Origin: Ruegeria profundi
GTDB taxonomy: Bacteria; Pseudomonadota; Alphaproteobacteria; Rhodobacterales; Rhodobacteraceae
Length of the DNA: 64,000 nucleotides
NCBI RefSeq assembly: GCF_001507545.1
Contig: NZ_LQBP01000004.1
Location: forward strand, 336,536-400,535
Direction: 5' to 3'
The notes beneath the pieces were generated by a model, which did not search any database, was not told where the DNA came from, and was given only the letters and a program-made list of their open reading frames with translations. The translations under genes were made by a program, and so were the position numbers. Shown one piece after another: positions 20,469 through 30,972 of this stretch (its first letter is position 1; every line of letters starts with the position of its first letter).

Positions 20469-21344
20469 TCAGCCCGGGGTCGCGTCCAATTCCGCGCGCA
20501 GCAGCCGCGCGGCCCTGCTTTCGAAATCGCCGTACTCGGCTGCTTGCTGTTGGATGAACTGCAAGTGCGGCAAGCGTGCGGCAAAGTCCTCAATCGAAGC
20601 GGACTGGATCGCGCGGCGGATATCGACCTCGGACTCACACAGGATCATGCCAGACGTATCGAAGAAATCGCCGATATTCGGGCACCCCCAATAGATCGGT
20701 ACTGTCGAACAAAGGATCGCGTCGATCAGCTTTTCCGAGAAGTAGTTCCTCTCGCGCACATTCTCGATCACCACGGAATAACGGTAGGGCGCCAGCCCGT
20801 CTGATTTTCGCTCGAACGGTGTATATCCCCGGCCCATGATGTCCACATCCGCGCCGGTGTCCCGAACCCAGTCGATCACTGCATGGCGCAGCCTGTGCCC
20901 TTCAAGATCGCGCTTGGCCGAGGCGATCAGCGAGCAGGTCTTGGTTTTCTCAACGCCAAGATCCCGCCAGTCGGGCACCATCGTCACGCCATAGGGCAGG
21001 AACACCGCGTTCGGTATGTTTTCAAGCAACACGTCATGAAAGGTGAAAACGCGGAAAAATCGCCGCCAAGTATACCGCAGCATTCGGTCGTGTTTGCCGT
21101 GAATGGCCGAAGGCTCACCCATCATCAGAGAAATGCGTGCGCGTGTGCCACGACGCAGCCGAAGATGCACGGTTGAGTTCGGGTACATGATCAGGTGGTC
21201 AGTACGCTCCAGATCGCCGACCGTCTTTCCGACCAAACGGTCGGGGCACCCCTCGGGCCAGATCAATTCGGATAAAGGGACCGAAGCAAGTTTCGGTCCA
21301 AGACGGTGCCCATAGGGCAATATCGCGATGGCAGGCTGGGTCAT
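20469..21344 (-). CDS. Glycosyltransferase family 10 (fucosyltransferase-like) protein
   Basis: A 291-aa protein with the GT10 acceptor/donor signature in its C-terminal half: YRYSVVIENVRERNYFSEK followed by LIDAILCSTVPIYWGCPNIGDFF (about residues 188-230). In alpha-1,3-fucosyltransferases this region binds GDP-fucose. The N-terminal half (HLRLRRGTRARISLMMGEPSA) is less conserved. There is no signal or membrane segment. It lies downstream of, and overlaps by 4 bases, the PhzF gene. No other polysaccharide genes are near, so donor and acceptor are unknown. Confidence 0.8.
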   Translation of the reverse strand: MTQPAIAILPYGHRLGPKLASVPLSELIWPEGCPDRLVGKTVGDLERTDHLIMYPNSTVHLRLRRGTRARISLMMGEPSAIHGKHDRMLRYTWRRFFRVFTFHDVLLENIPNAVFLPYGVTMVPDWRDLGVEKTKTCSLIASAKRDLEGHRLRHAVIDWVRDTGADVDIMGRGYTPFERKSDGLAPYRYSVVIENVRERNYFSEKLIDAILCSTVPIYWGCPNIGDFFDTSGMILCESEVDIRRAIQSASIEDFAARLPHLQFIQQQAAEYGDFESRAARLLRAELDATPG

Positions 21345-22228
21345 TTAGTGACCTCCGGCAAGTCAACCTGGCCGCGCATCAGAACATATCCGCGTCCGGC
21401 CACCTTTATGCCGGTCATTGCATCAACCGGCCCTACACGCGTCACGGTGGCCCGACCCGGGCGGCCCATGTCATGGCCTTGTTCTGCCGTAAAGCTGTCC
21501 TTGGTCATCAGCCCGTTTTTCCAAAGATAGGCCGCCATCGCACCGGTTGCCGATCCGGTAAACGGATCCTCGGGCGGGCTGGGCGGTGCCATCAGTAGGC
21601 GCGAGAAGGTATCACCTGCGTCTGTTGCGCCCTTGAGTGTCACTAAGAAAGGCTCTGCCATGTCTACACCGGAATAGCCCGCCTTTGCAGTAAGCTCGCG
21701 CAACGCGTCGACGTTCAGCTTCGCGGCACGAAGTGAATCGTGATCCCGCAGAACCGTAATGCAAAATGGCAAACCGGTGGATACAAACTGAGGCGGGGCA
21801 ACAATCGCGTCCTTGGGCAGACTGACGGTGGCAGCAACCATACCGGCAGGTATGACCTTGCCGAATTGCGGCGCGACTTGGGTCATCTCAATCTCGTCGC
21901 CGTTCAGGCGGATTGAAACAAGGCCCGCACCGGTTTCCAAAGTCAGCGTATCGCCCGTAATCAGGCCGCGAGACTTCATAGCCGCGACCGTTGCTATGGT
22001 GGGATGTCCGGCAAAGGGGATTTCCCGGCTTGCCAGAAAGTAACGCACGCGAAAATCAGCCACATCGGATGGCCCGGTGAACGTACATTCGACCAAGGAT
22101 GTCTCGCGCACATAGGCGGTGCAAATTTCTTCCGACAAAACCGCGCCGCCGTGGACAACGGCGCATCCGTTGCCACCAAAGGCGCGGTCGGTAAAGGCGT
22201 CTACCCAGTCGAAGTCAAACCAGCTCAT
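21341..22228 (-). CDS. PhzF-family isomerase/epimerase-like protein
   Basis: A 295-aa member of the PhzF (diaminopimelate epimerase-fold) superfamily. Typical segments are the start FDWVDAFTDRAFGGNGCAVV, the catalytic-acid region VRETSLVECTFTGPSDV with Glu near residue 47, YFLASREIPFAGHPTIATV and, near the C-terminus, PPEDPFTGSATGAMAAYLW. Most PhzF-like proteins have unknown substrates, and phenazine synthesis is not implied. It overlaps the GT10 gene by 4 bases, so the two are likely co-transcribed. Confidence 0.88.
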   Translation of the reverse strand: MSWFDFDWVDAFTDRAFGGNGCAVVHGGAVLSEEICTAYVRETSLVECTFTGPSDVADFRVRYFLASREIPFAGHPTIATVAAMKSRGLITGDTLTLETGAGLVSIRLNGDEIEMTQVAPQFGKVIPAGMVAATVSLPKDAIVAPPQFVSTGLPFCITVLRDHDSLRAAKLNVDALRELTAKAGYSGVDMAEPFLVTLKGATDAGDTFSRLLMAPPSPPEDPFTGSATGAMAAYLWKNGLMTKDSFTAEQGHDMGRPGRATVTRVGPVDAMTGIKVAGRGYVLMRGQVDLPEVTK

Positions 22229-22325
22229 GTCGTGCGCCCTCCGTTCTGCGCCCCATTACAGAGTCGCATGTCTGGCTTTAAGGGCACCAGATGTCACGGA
22301 GAAAATAGTGCGCGCTGGCACTGTA

Positions 22326-22550
22326 TCAGTGCACGGCTACCGGCGAAAAGTCATGCTCGCGTGCCAGAACGAAAGCCAGCTTGCGATCCGCGACCAGCGC
22401 CAGTTGCTGACCGTCAGAATTGTGGACGGCATATAACTGATCCAGATCACCGGCCTGCTCTCTGACTTCTTGCGGCAGATCGGCGACTTCGACCGTTTTT
22501 ACATAGGCGATCCTGTCGCCCCCGGTGTTCAGCTCGATCGGTGTATTCAT
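22326..22550 (-). CDS. DUF1150 family protein
   Basis: A 74-aa protein (TGGDRIAYVKTVEVADLPQE, then LYAVHNSDGQQLALVADRK) of the DUF1150 family, which is found in alphaproteobacteria beside small heat-shock genes. It starts 5 bases after the Hsp20 stop and is therefore co-transcribed. Function unknown; the context suggests a role in heat or proteotoxic stress. Confidence 0.85.
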   Translation of the reverse strand: MNTPIELNTGGDRIAYVKTVEVADLPQEVREQAGDLDQLYAVHNSDGQQLALVADRKLAFVLAREHDFSPVAVH

Positions 22551-22555
22551 AGCTC

Positions 22556-22969
22556 TTACCCCTTTCTTATGTTGATCTTTTGCACCACGGTTTCAGGCAC
22601 AGCTCGGCTTAGATCCACGTGCAGCAGACCGTTTTCGATGATCGCCTCGCCCACCTCAACACCATCCGCCAGCACGAACATGCGCTGGAACTGACGTGCG
22701 GCGATTCCGCGATGCAGGAATATGCGCCCCTCGCTATCGTCGCGTTGACGACCCCGGATGACCAGTTGACGATCTTCGATGGTGATCGACAGATCCTCTT
22801 CGGCGAACCCAGCCACCGCAAGCGTGATACGGTAAGAAAAATCCGATGTCTGTTCGATGTTATAGGGCGGGTAACCTTCGTTGCCAGCCTTTGCAGACCG
22901 TTCCAGAAGGCGTTCCAACTGCTCGAACCCCAAAAGATGCGGGTATGAGCCAAGAGTAAGTTTTGACAC
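22556..22969 (-). CDS. Small heat-shock protein, Hsp20/alpha-crystallin family
   Basis: ATP-independent holdase chaperone of 137 aa. The alpha-crystallin domain runs from YNIEQTSDFSYRITLAVAG (about residue 32) through EEDLSITIEDRQLVIRGRQ to the ENGLLHVDL motif near the C-terminus. I start at the GTG at 22969, preceded by AAGGACG, giving VSKLTLGSYPHLLGFEQLER, the N-terminus usual for this group. A longer frame upstream reads through the promoter and is rejected. A heat-shock-sigma-like promoter lies about 70-95 bases upstream. It is followed directly by the DUF1150 gene. Confidence 0.92.
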   Translation of the reverse strand: MSKLTLGSYPHLLGFEQLERLLERSAKAGNEGYPPYNIEQTSDFSYRITLAVAGFAEEDLSITIEDRQLVIRGRQRDDSEGRIFLHRGIAARQFQRMFVLADGVEVGEAIIENGLLHVDLSRAVPETVVQKINIRKG

Positions 22970-23036
22970 GTATTTTCGTCCTTTTTTGTCAAAGCGACGT
23001 ATGGTGCGGCCCCGTTCCGGCAACCGCGTGTAATAG

Positions 23037-23066
23037 AATATGGGATTGTTCAGCGATGTCCACAAG
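23037..23066 (-). promoter_or_regulatory. RpoH-like promoter candidate for hsp20-DUF1150
   Basis: On the minus strand CTTGTG (starting at 23066) is followed after 15 bases by TCCCATAT (ending at 23038), close to the sigma32 pattern CTTGAA-N13/17-CCCCATAT. It is located about 70 bases before the GTG start, which makes biological sense for a heat-shock gene. Confidence 0.5.
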
Positions 23067-23133
23067 GTCTGGCGATATAAACCCTGACGCACTATCTTGT
23101 GTGGGAAGCACCACAACAACCATTGAGTCGCCA

Positions 23134-23358
23134 ATGAACGCGCCCACCGATCTATCGATGAAAACAGACGAGGTTTTGCGGGTTGAGCTCGAGGTTTTCC
23201 GCCGCCAGCACCGCGATCTGGATGAGGCGATCGAGGCGCTGCAATCCACTGGTACGGCTGATCAGCTTACGATCAAGCGCCTCAAAAAGCAGAAATTGCG
23301 GCTGAAGGACATTATTCGCCTGATTGAAGACCGTTTAACGCCTGACATCATCGCCTGA
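23134..23358 (+). CDS. DUF465 (YdcH-like) small helical protein
   Basis: A 74-aa protein with two charged helices that fit the DUF465/YdcH family: [20 protein letters not shown] and [19 protein letters not shown]. The family is widespread and of unknown function, probably a small coiled-coil hairpin. The start at 23134 is a choice; an internal ATG at 23158 is also possible and neither has a strong ribosome site. It is divergent from hsp20 and upstream of purE, 65 bases away. Confidence 0.78.
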   Translation: MNAPTDLSMKTDEVLRVELEVFRRQHRDLDEAIEALQSTGTADQLTIKRLKKQKLRLKDIIRLIEDRLTPDIIA

Positions 23359-23423
23359 CGCATTGCCACGAAGGTCGATTTGGATATAGTGCGCGCTCTT
23401 TCGAAAGGCAGGGACGCAAGCGG

Positions 23424-23912
23424 ATGAGCGATGTGAAAGTGGGGATCATCATGGGCAGCCAATCAGACTGGCCCACGATGAAAGAAGCCGCAACCATTCT
23501 GGATGAGCTGGGCATCGCCTACGAAAAACACATCGTCTCGGCACATCGGACGCCGGACCGTTTGTGGGAGTATGGCAAAACCGCCGTGTCGCGCGGATTG
23601 CATGTCATCATTGCCGGGGCCGGAGGGGCGGCGCACCTGCCGGGCATGATGGCGTCAAAAACGCGGGTACCGGTGATCGGTGTTCCGGTGCAGACACGCG
23701 CGCTGTCGGGTGTCGACTCTCTGTATTCCATCGTTCAGATGCCTAAGGGGTTTCCGGTTGCGACCATGGCAATCGGTGCCGCCGGGGGCGCGAATGCTGG
23801 TCTGATGGCAGCAGGTATCCTGGCCTTGCAGGACAGCGCTTTGGCCAGTCGTCTGGATGCGTGGCGCGAAGCGCTGTCCGCTTCGATCCCAGAGGAGCCG
23901 GTCGATGACTGA
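23424..23912 (+). CDS. purE: 5-(carboxyamino)imidazole ribonucleotide mutase
   Basis: Class I PurE, which moves the carboxylate of N5-CAIR to C4 in purine synthesis. 162 aa, normal length. Motifs: [16 protein letters not shown] near the N-terminus, [13 protein letters not shown] (His and Arg of the active site) and [19 protein letters not shown]. It overlaps purK by 8 bases; the two act in sequence. Confidence 0.97.
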   Translation: MSDVKVGIIMGSQSDWPTMKEAATILDELGIAYEKHIVSAHRTPDRLWEYGKTAVSRGLHVIIAGAGGAAHLPGMMASKTRVPVIGVPVQTRALSGVDSLYSIVQMPKGFPVATMAIGAAGGANAGLMAAGILALQDSALASRLDAWREALSASIPEEPVDD

Positions 23913-24972
23913 TGCACTTAAACCCGGCGCTAGGATCGGGATTCTGGGCGGTGGTCAACTGGGGCGTATGTTGTCGGTCGCAGCGTCTCGACTGGGGTTC
24001 GTGACGCATATTTTTGAACCCGGCCCCAATCCGCCCGCCGGGCAGGTGGCCGACAGGGTGACAACCGCGGCCTATGACGATGCCGATGCGCTCAAAGCCT
24101 TTGCCGAATCTGTTGATGTCATCACTTATGAATTCGAAAACATCCCGACCGAAGCGCTGGACATGTTGGAAGCCCATCGCCCGATCCGTCCGGGGCGCGA
24201 GGCTTTGAGCGTGAGTCAAGACCGGCTAACCGAAAAGACGTTCTTGCAAGGGCTTGGTCTGAAGACTGCGCCATTCGCCGATATCACGGACATGGACAGC
24301 CTGAACGCCGCAATTGAGCAAATCGGTACTCCGGCTATCCTGAAAACCCGTCGCTTTGGCTATGACGGTAAAGGCCAAGCGCGATTGCGCACGCCCGAGG
24401 ACGCAAAGACCGCTTTGGCCGACATGGCAGGCGCGCCCGCGATCCTAGAAGGCTTCGTGGACTTCACGCATGAAGTGTCGATCATTGCCGCGCGCGGCGT
24501 GGATGGTCAGGTCGCCTGTTTTGATCCTGGCGAGAATGTTCACCGCGATGGCATACTTCATACAACGACGGTTCCGGCCCGACTGCGCCCTGCACAGCGC
24601 ACGGACGCAGTTCTGCTGGCCGCCAACATCCTCAACGCGCTGGACTATGTCGGTGTTATGGGGGTTGAACTGTTCGTAACACCCGCAGGCCTGATCGTGA
24701 ATGAGATCGCCCCACGTGTGCACAATTCGGGCCATTGGACACAGAATGGCTGCGCGGTGGATCAATTTGAACAGCATATTCGCGCTGTGACAGGTTGGCC
24801 TTTGGGCGACGGGCAGCGGCATTCGGATGTGGTCATGCAAAACCTGATCGGTGCCGACATGGACCGTGTTCCTGAACTGGCGCAAGAGCGCGACGTGGCC
24901 CTGCATCTTTATGGCAAGGCCGAGGTCAAGGCCGGTCGCAAAATGGGACATTTCAACCGCATTTCGCGGTGA
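23905..24972 (+). CDS. purK: 5-(carboxyamino)imidazole ribonucleotide synthase
   Basis: ATP-grasp enzyme that makes N5-CAIR from AIR, bicarbonate and ATP, the substrate of PurE. 355 aa. The N-terminal motif [37 protein letters not shown] of the ATP-grasp domain and [20 protein letters not shown] near residue 270 are diagnostic. The start at 23905 overlaps the purE end; a frame open 16 codons further upstream is non-canonical. Confidence 0.97.
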   Translation: MTDALKPGARIGILGGGQLGRMLSVAASRLGFVTHIFEPGPNPPAGQVADRVTTAAYDDADALKAFAESVDVITYEFENIPTEALDMLEAHRPIRPGREALSVSQDRLTEKTFLQGLGLKTAPFADITDMDSLNAAIEQIGTPAILKTRRFGYDGKGQARLRTPEDAKTALADMAGAPAILEGFVDFTHEVSIIAARGVDGQVACFDPGENVHRDGILHTTTVPARLRPAQRTDAVLLAANILNALDYVGVMGVELFVTPAGLIVNEIAPRVHNSGHWTQNGCAVDQFEQHIRAVTGWPLGDGQRHSDVVMQNLIGADMDRVPELAQERDVALHLYGKAEVKAGRKMGHFNRISR

Positions 24973-26124
24973 TCAGCCGAGGAACCGCGCTGCGATATCC
25001 CCCGACATATAGCTGACCCGCCCACCAGCCAGCGTGGCTGCAACACGCTGGGTATCAGCGTCAAGAATGACCAGATCAGCGCGTTGGCCCGGCGCCAGCG
25101 TGCCACGATTCTGCAACCCAAGTACGCGCGCCGGGCCCGACGATACAAGTGCCCAAGCCCCGGCCATATCCAACAAACCAGTTTTGGCCAGCATCAAAGC
25201 CGCACGTCTGGGACTGGGATAGTGGTAGTCCGAGGCCAATGCGTCGCAATACCCCATGGTGATAAGGTCCAATGCACTGACGTTGCCCTTGTGCGAGCCG
25301 CCGCGCACGACATTGGGCGAGCCCAGAATAACATGGTCCCCCGCCGCACGGGCGGCTTCGGCCGCGGCGAGTGTTTCCGGGAATTCGGCAATTCGCGCGC
25401 CGCGCGCGCGCCATACAGCGCGGTCCTGCGCCGTGGCATCGTCATGGCTGCCCATGCGCACACCCTGCGTGGCCAGCACTGCGCACAACGCATCCAGCGC
25501 CTCTGGCACTTCGCCCCCTCGGTCATGCATGGACAGCAACATCTCAAAGTGCTTATCCGGATTTCTTCCGGCCTTGAGCGCCTGCCCCGTCAGCCGCGGC
25601 GGTTTACGTCGTTCCGCCAGCCGATCATGCGGTAGGTGGTCGTTGAACACCACGTAGGGCACCTGCCAGTCGGCAATGCGTTCCGGCAGTCCCGCATAAT
25701 CGTCCAACATATGCGTTTCGAAACGAAGCTGCGGCATCATATCAGTCACGACACGATCCTTGACCAAGGCGATGGCCTCAAACACCTGCCCCGCGAATTC
25801 GGGACCGCGCACGCCGCCCTCCCAACTGTGGAATTGGGCCAGAACCGCAGTGGTGATGCCGTTGGCCGCCAGTTCAGCCTCGACCGAGAGGATTCCTTCG
25901 TCCATCTGCTTCATTGCCCCGCGGCGCGGTGCGATATGGCGCTCAAATCCATCCCCATGCAGGTCAATGATCCCCGGCAGAACGAGATAGCCAGACAGAT
26001 CAACTTGTCGCCCTGCGTAATCAGCTTGTATGAAGCCGTCGGCCACGGACAAGTCGGCAGGCACAAGACCCTCCTCCGGCAGCAGCACCTCTGCGCCGGT
26101 GAACGTCAGGTTTAATGAGGTCAT
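24973..26124 (-). CDS. phnM: PhnM-type ribose 1-methylphosphonate 5-triphosphate diphosphatase
   Basis: Amidohydrolase-superfamily enzyme; PhnM cleaves pyrophosphate from alpha-D-ribose 1-methylphosphonate 5-triphosphate in the C-P lyase route. 383 aa. The LPGIIDLHGDGFERHIAPRRG segment (about residues 48-68), VVFNDHLPHDRL, the metal-site GVRMGSHDDAT and MGYCDALASDYHYPSP are PhnM hallmarks. The ATG at 26124 overlaps the lipase stop (ATGA); an upstream start is not needed. No other phn gene is in the window, so either it complements a cluster elsewhere or it is a paralogue with another substrate. Confidence 0.88.
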   Translation of the reverse strand: MTSLNLTFTGAEVLLPEEGLVPADLSVADGFIQADYAGRQVDLSGYLVLPGIIDLHGDGFERHIAPRRGAMKQMDEGILSVEAELAANGITTAVLAQFHSWEGGVRGPEFAGQVFEAIALVKDRVVTDMMPQLRFETHMLDDYAGLPERIADWQVPYVVFNDHLPHDRLAERRKPPRLTGQALKAGRNPDKHFEMLLSMHDRGGEVPEALDALCAVLATQGVRMGSHDDATAQDRAVWRARGARIAEFPETLAAAEAARAAGDHVILGSPNVVRGGSHKGNVSALDLITMGYCDALASDYHYPSPRRAALMLAKTGLLDMAGAWALVSSGPARVLGLQNRGTLAPGQRADLVILDADTQRVAATLAGGRVSYMSGDIAARFLG

Positions 26125-26894
26125 TGCGATGGCTCCGACTCGGGTTCCGAACAATCTTGCCCAAGGCAGATTTCGTCGATGACATGCGTCACCCAGTCCA
26201 ACCAGGTTATATCCGGATCGAAGCGTCCGAACTCAATGAAATGCAGCGCCTGCGCCATCACGAGCGGATTGTTCATCATGAAAGTGTGGGTGACGGGCAA
26301 GACGATATGTTCTTTCATGCCCTCAACCTTCGTTGTTTCGATCGACACCTTGCCATCGTCCCTGCCCTCAATCATCGAGGATGACAGAGGGTTCAGGGAA
26401 TTCTCGCCGGCGATCACTCCCAACTCGAAATCCACGGCTGGCAGCTGGCCCGGAATACCCTCAGGGCCGGTGCCCAACGCCAATCCCGCAGGCCCGTGAA
26501 GCATACCAAAAACCTCAAATGCGCCCAGTTCGTCGACCAACTGGCTTCCCTGGTTGGGCGGGCCAAGCATGACCACGCGCCCCAGATTGTCAGGATGATG
26601 ATCCTGTAACCAATAACGCAACAAGATGCCACCCATCGAATGCGCCACCACGTTCACGGTTTCATCACCACAGGCGGCAAAGGCTTCCGGAAGGGTCTGA
26701 TCGGCGAGCTCGGGGATCGGCAGATCGGTCGAGGGATATCCAGGACGTACCACGGAATAGTCATGCGCCTGAAAAAGCTCCTCCATAACAGCAAAAGACG
26801 TTTCGGTCCGTGCAAGGCCATGCAACAAAACCACGCATTTTGCATGGGTCACAGCAGGAACAACAAGGAAGAGTAGCGCGAGCGTAAATCTCAT
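26121..26894 (-). CDS. Secreted alpha/beta hydrolase (lipase-like)
   Basis: A 257-aa protein with an N-terminal signal peptide (about residues 1-18, MRFTLALLFLVVPAVTHA). The alpha/beta-hydrolase features are the oxyanion segment VVLLHGLART, the nucleophile elbow NVVAHSMGGILLR (Ser near residue 87), MLGPPNQGS as in the triacylglycerol lipase/LipA-like group, an Asp in GRDDGKVS and a His in VTHTFMM. It is probably exported and acts on an ester or lipid. It overlaps phnM by 4 bases. Confidence 0.85.
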   Translation of the reverse strand: MRFTLALLFLVVPAVTHAKCVVLLHGLARTETSFAVMEELFQAHDYSVVRPGYPSTDLPIPELADQTLPEAFAACGDETVNVVAHSMGGILLRYWLQDHHPDNLGRVVMLGPPNQGSQLVDELGAFEVFGMLHGPAGLALGTGPEGIPGQLPAVDFELGVIAGENSLNPLSSSMIEGRDDGKVSIETTKVEGMKEHIVLPVTHTFMMNNPLVMAQALHFIEFGRFDPDITWLDWVTHVIDEICLGQDCSEPESEPSQ

Positions 26895-26932
26895 AGTCGC
26901 CAGATAAGCCCTAACCGCAGTCGATGAAACCC

Positions 26933-27775
26933 CTAGCGCGGCCTCAGGCGCAAAACGGCCAGTGCTATGCCGCCCAGAACCAATGCCGCACCCAGTATCA
27001 GGCGCAGACTAGCGACCTCTCCCAGCAAGAGCACCCCACCCAGTATGGCTATGATCGGAACGCTCAATTGAACCACGGCCGCCGTGGTCGGCACTAGCTG
27101 CGGCAGAACGCGGTACCACAGCGCATATCCCATACCCGAGGTGACAGCGCCAGAGACTATCGCCAGACCGTACCCAGCGCCTGTCATGCGCCACTCGCCC
27201 CCTGCCACAATCAGGGCCAAAGCTGTCAGAGGCAGGGCGACGATGAAATTTGCCGCCGTACCAGCCAGCGCGTCCGGTTCCGAGCGCCCGACCAGCGAGT
27301 AGGCTGCCCAGCCGATCCCGGCAGCGGTCATCAGCAGCGATCCGGCTGGATCAACCTGAACTGCGCCGACCGGCCACAGAACATAGGCAAGCCCCGCAAG
27401 GGCAATGACCGCACCCGCGATCTGACGGCGCGTCGGCGCGCTGCCGGTCACAGATGTCACCGCGAACATGGTGATCTGCACCACTCCAAACAGAATGAGA
27501 GCACCCAACCCGGCATCCAGCGTCAGATAGGCGATGGAAAACCCGATCATGTACATCGACAACGCCCCTGCCCCCGCGATCCGGCGACGATTGCGCAGCG
27601 GTAGGTGCCCAGCCCTGAACCAGACCAGAATGCTTAGAACCAAAGCTCCGGACAGCACGCGGACAACCGCAAAACCAGCAGGATCACTGGCGCCGGTGTC
27701 AATCGCCAGTCGGTTCAGGATCGAATTCGCCGCAAAAGCGCACATAGTCAGGGCAGTGAGTAGAAACAATCGCAT
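26933..27775 (-). CDS. EamA/DMT-family transporter
   Basis: A 280-aa inner-membrane protein with ten predicted hydrophobic segments arranged as two EamA repeats (first about residues 5-130, second about 140-275). MRLFLLTALTMCAFAANSIL is a typical start, and the second repeat ends with AILGGVLLLGEVASLRLILG, which matches the conserved last-but-one helix. The substrate of this drug/metabolite exporter family cannot be predicted. I start at 27775; an upstream start 12 codons earlier looks non-canonical. Confidence 0.88.
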   Translation of the reverse strand: MRLFLLTALTMCAFAANSILNRLAIDTGASDPAGFAVVRVLSGALVLSILVWFRAGHLPLRNRRRIAGAGALSMYMIGFSIAYLTLDAGLGALILFGVVQITMFAVTSVTGSAPTRRQIAGAVIALAGLAYVLWPVGAVQVDPAGSLLMTAAGIGWAAYSLVGRSEPDALAGTAANFIVALPLTALALIVAGGEWRMTGAGYGLAIVSGAVTSGMGYALWYRVLPQLVPTTAAVVQLSVPIIAILGGVLLLGEVASLRLILGAALVLGGIALAVLRLRPR

Positions 27776-27833
27776 ATCAACCGCATAGCGGTATCGCGCG
27801 CGTTTGCACACTCACATTCATGCACAACAGTCT

Positions 27834-27867
27834 GCAAAAAGAAACGGGGTCGCACAAAGGCGACCCC
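27834..27867 (-). terminator. Rho-independent terminator of groESL
   Basis: On the minus strand GGGGTCGC pairs with GCGACCCC (27846-27867, 6-base loop) and is followed by GTTTCTTTTT. It lies about 95 bases after the groEL stop. A further perfect hairpin, GAATTCGC-AGG-GCGAATTC, sits at 27937-27955. Confidence 0.8.
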
Positions 27868-27962
27868 ATCCCTTAGCTTTTTGGCGGTCCCGTTCGGCAG
27901 CTTGGCCTCTTGGCCAAACGCCTGTCGGGGTCGTCAGAATTCGCAGGGCGAATTCGACGTGC

Positions 27963-29642
<1,680 letters not shown>

Positions 29643-29661
29643 TCAGAGAAAGCGTGCGGGC

Positions 29662-29949
29662 TTACTCAATGATCCCCATGATGTCGCTTTCTTTCATCAT
29701 CAGCAGCTCTTCGCCGTTGACCTGAACCTCGGTGCCCGACCATTTGCCGAACAGGATCTTGTCACCAGCTTTTACAGCCATTGCGATCAGTTCGCCGCTG
29801 TCCTTGCGTGCGCCTTCGCCGGTTGCGACGACTTCACCTTCGCTGGGCTTTTCTTTTGCGCTGTCAGGAATGATCAGGCCGCCTGCGGTTTTCTCTTCGC
29901 TTTCGGTACGGCGAACCAGCACGCGGTCATGAAGCGGTTTCAATGCCAT
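29662..29949 (-). CDS. groS: Co-chaperonin GroES (10 kDa)
   Basis: Heptameric lid of the GroEL chamber. 95 aa with the family start [20 protein letters not shown], the mobile-loop region [18 protein letters not shown] (about residues 18-35) and [13 protein letters not shown]. First gene of the groESL operon, transcribed from a promoter with a CIRCE operator about 60-85 bases upstream. Confidence 0.98.
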   Translation of the reverse strand: MALKPLHDRVLVRRTESEEKTAGGLIIPDSAKEKPSEGEVVATGEGARKDSGELIAMAVKAGDKILFGKWSGTEVQVNGEELLMMKESDIMGIIE

Positions 29950-30007
29950 CTTTGCAGCTCCTTGGGCTCAAAGTTTATTTATCCTCCCCTCGCCGGCTGG
30001 CGAGGCG

Positions 30008-30034
30008 TTAGCACTCGACCCTTGTGAGTGATAA
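30008..30034 (-). promoter_or_regulatory. CIRCE operator (HrcA site)
   Basis: TTAGCACTC and GAGTGATAA flank a 9-base spacer. This is the CIRCE consensus TTAGCACTC-N9-GAGTGCTAA with a single mismatch. It lies between the groES promoter and the groES start, as expected for repression by HrcA. Confidence 0.92.
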
Positions 30035-30041
30035 CGACGCA

Positions 30042-30070
30042 TAGCTAGGAGGTCTAAAACGCCGAGTCAA
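30042..30070 (-). promoter_or_regulatory. Sigma70-type promoter for groESL
   Basis: On the minus strand TTGACT (30070-30065) and TAGCTA (30047-30042) are 17 bases apart, so transcription would start at or just before the CIRCE operator. Confidence 0.55.
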
Positions 30071-30101
30071 CAAGCTGTGATATTTTTTTTGAAAGCAGGG
30101 C

Positions 30102-30776
30102 TCAGTCAGGCTGTTCCCAGCTATAGGCCCAGTGTTCAAGGCCTTTCTCTCCGGCTTCAGTCAGGCTGTAGGTGCCCTTTTGAACCTTAGCAAACCAGCC
30201 ATAATGGTTGTCACGCATTAAACGGGTTGCCGATGGAACACCAGTGGCCCTCGCCACCTCTGAACCTTTCGTCGCACCACATTCAGCCAGATGTGCGGCA
30301 CATTTCAATGCGTCTTGCCGATAGGCCGTCACGATGCCGTGCCGGGTTGCTCCACCTGCATTTGGGTCGCCCTCAAGCCGGTCAAATGCCCGCAGCAATT
30401 GCGCGGCCTTGGCCTTGTTTTTGCGCGGCGCATATGGGCCGGGATCTGCGTGCACCTCAACCGCTCCGTCTGCGCGCACCGTGATCAGACCCAGGCCCAA
30501 CCGTCGGCAGAGCGCCACGTTGTCTTTGAGAGCGCGTCGGGCAGAACGCCCCGTCGGCTTGCAAACCGCGATATAGACGTAATCTGTAACCTTGAGGCGC
30601 GTGATAGCCTGGTGAAACAATGCCAACGAAAACCTAAGCTTTAGCTCGACGATCACCAGCTCATCCCCATTACGTACGGCCACGATATCGGCTGCACCCA
30701 CCTCGCCTTTGACGGTATAACCCTGACGCTCCAACAGCGCTTTGATCGGGGGATAGAGGTCTTGCTCACGCTTCAT
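30102..30776 (-). CDS. DUF2161 protein, PD-(D/E)xK nuclease-like
   Basis: A 224-aa protein of the DUF2161/COG5482 family. The N-terminal part reads like a restriction-endonuclease fold core: GAADIVAVRNGDELVIVELK (about residues 27-46) has the D-x-n-ExK pattern with Asp30, Glu44 and Lys46. The C-terminal third (VARATGVPSATRLMRDNHYG) resembles a winged-helix. RefSeq calls relatives putative phosphodiesterases, but no activity is established to my knowledge. It stands alone between groES and the pyrophosphatase gene. Confidence 0.75.
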   Translation of the reverse strand: MKREQDLYPPIKALLERQGYTVKGEVGAADIVAVRNGDELVIVELKLRFSLALFHQAITRLKVTDYVYIAVCKPTGRSARRALKDNVALCRRLGLGLITVRADGAVEVHADPGPYAPRKNKAKAAQLLRAFDRLEGDPNAGGATRHGIVTAYRQDALKCAAHLAECGATKGSEVARATGVPSATRLMRDNHYGWFAKVQKGTYSLTEAGEKGLEHWAYSWEQPD

Positions 30777-30911
30777 GGATGCATGCTATGCGATTTGCAT
30801 TGGATTGCCAGCCCGCACCCGCGCCGTAAGCAGAGGTAATGCACAGGCTGGGCACAAGGCAGACCATGCTTGCGTATTTCAGACCAACCGTCGCAGCGGG
30901 GCCTATGCCGG

Positions 30912-30940
30912 GTGACAACCTTGCCAGACCGCCCTATAAC
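30912..30940 (+). promoter_or_regulatory. Sigma70-type promoter candidate for ppaC
   Basis: GTGACA (30912-30917) and TATAAC (30935-30940) with a 17-base spacer, about 33 bases upstream of the ATG at 30973. Good match to the alphaproteobacterial housekeeping pattern. Confidence 0.55.
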
Positions 30941-30972
30941 GCGCGCAAATTTATCATCCTCAGGACACTGAC

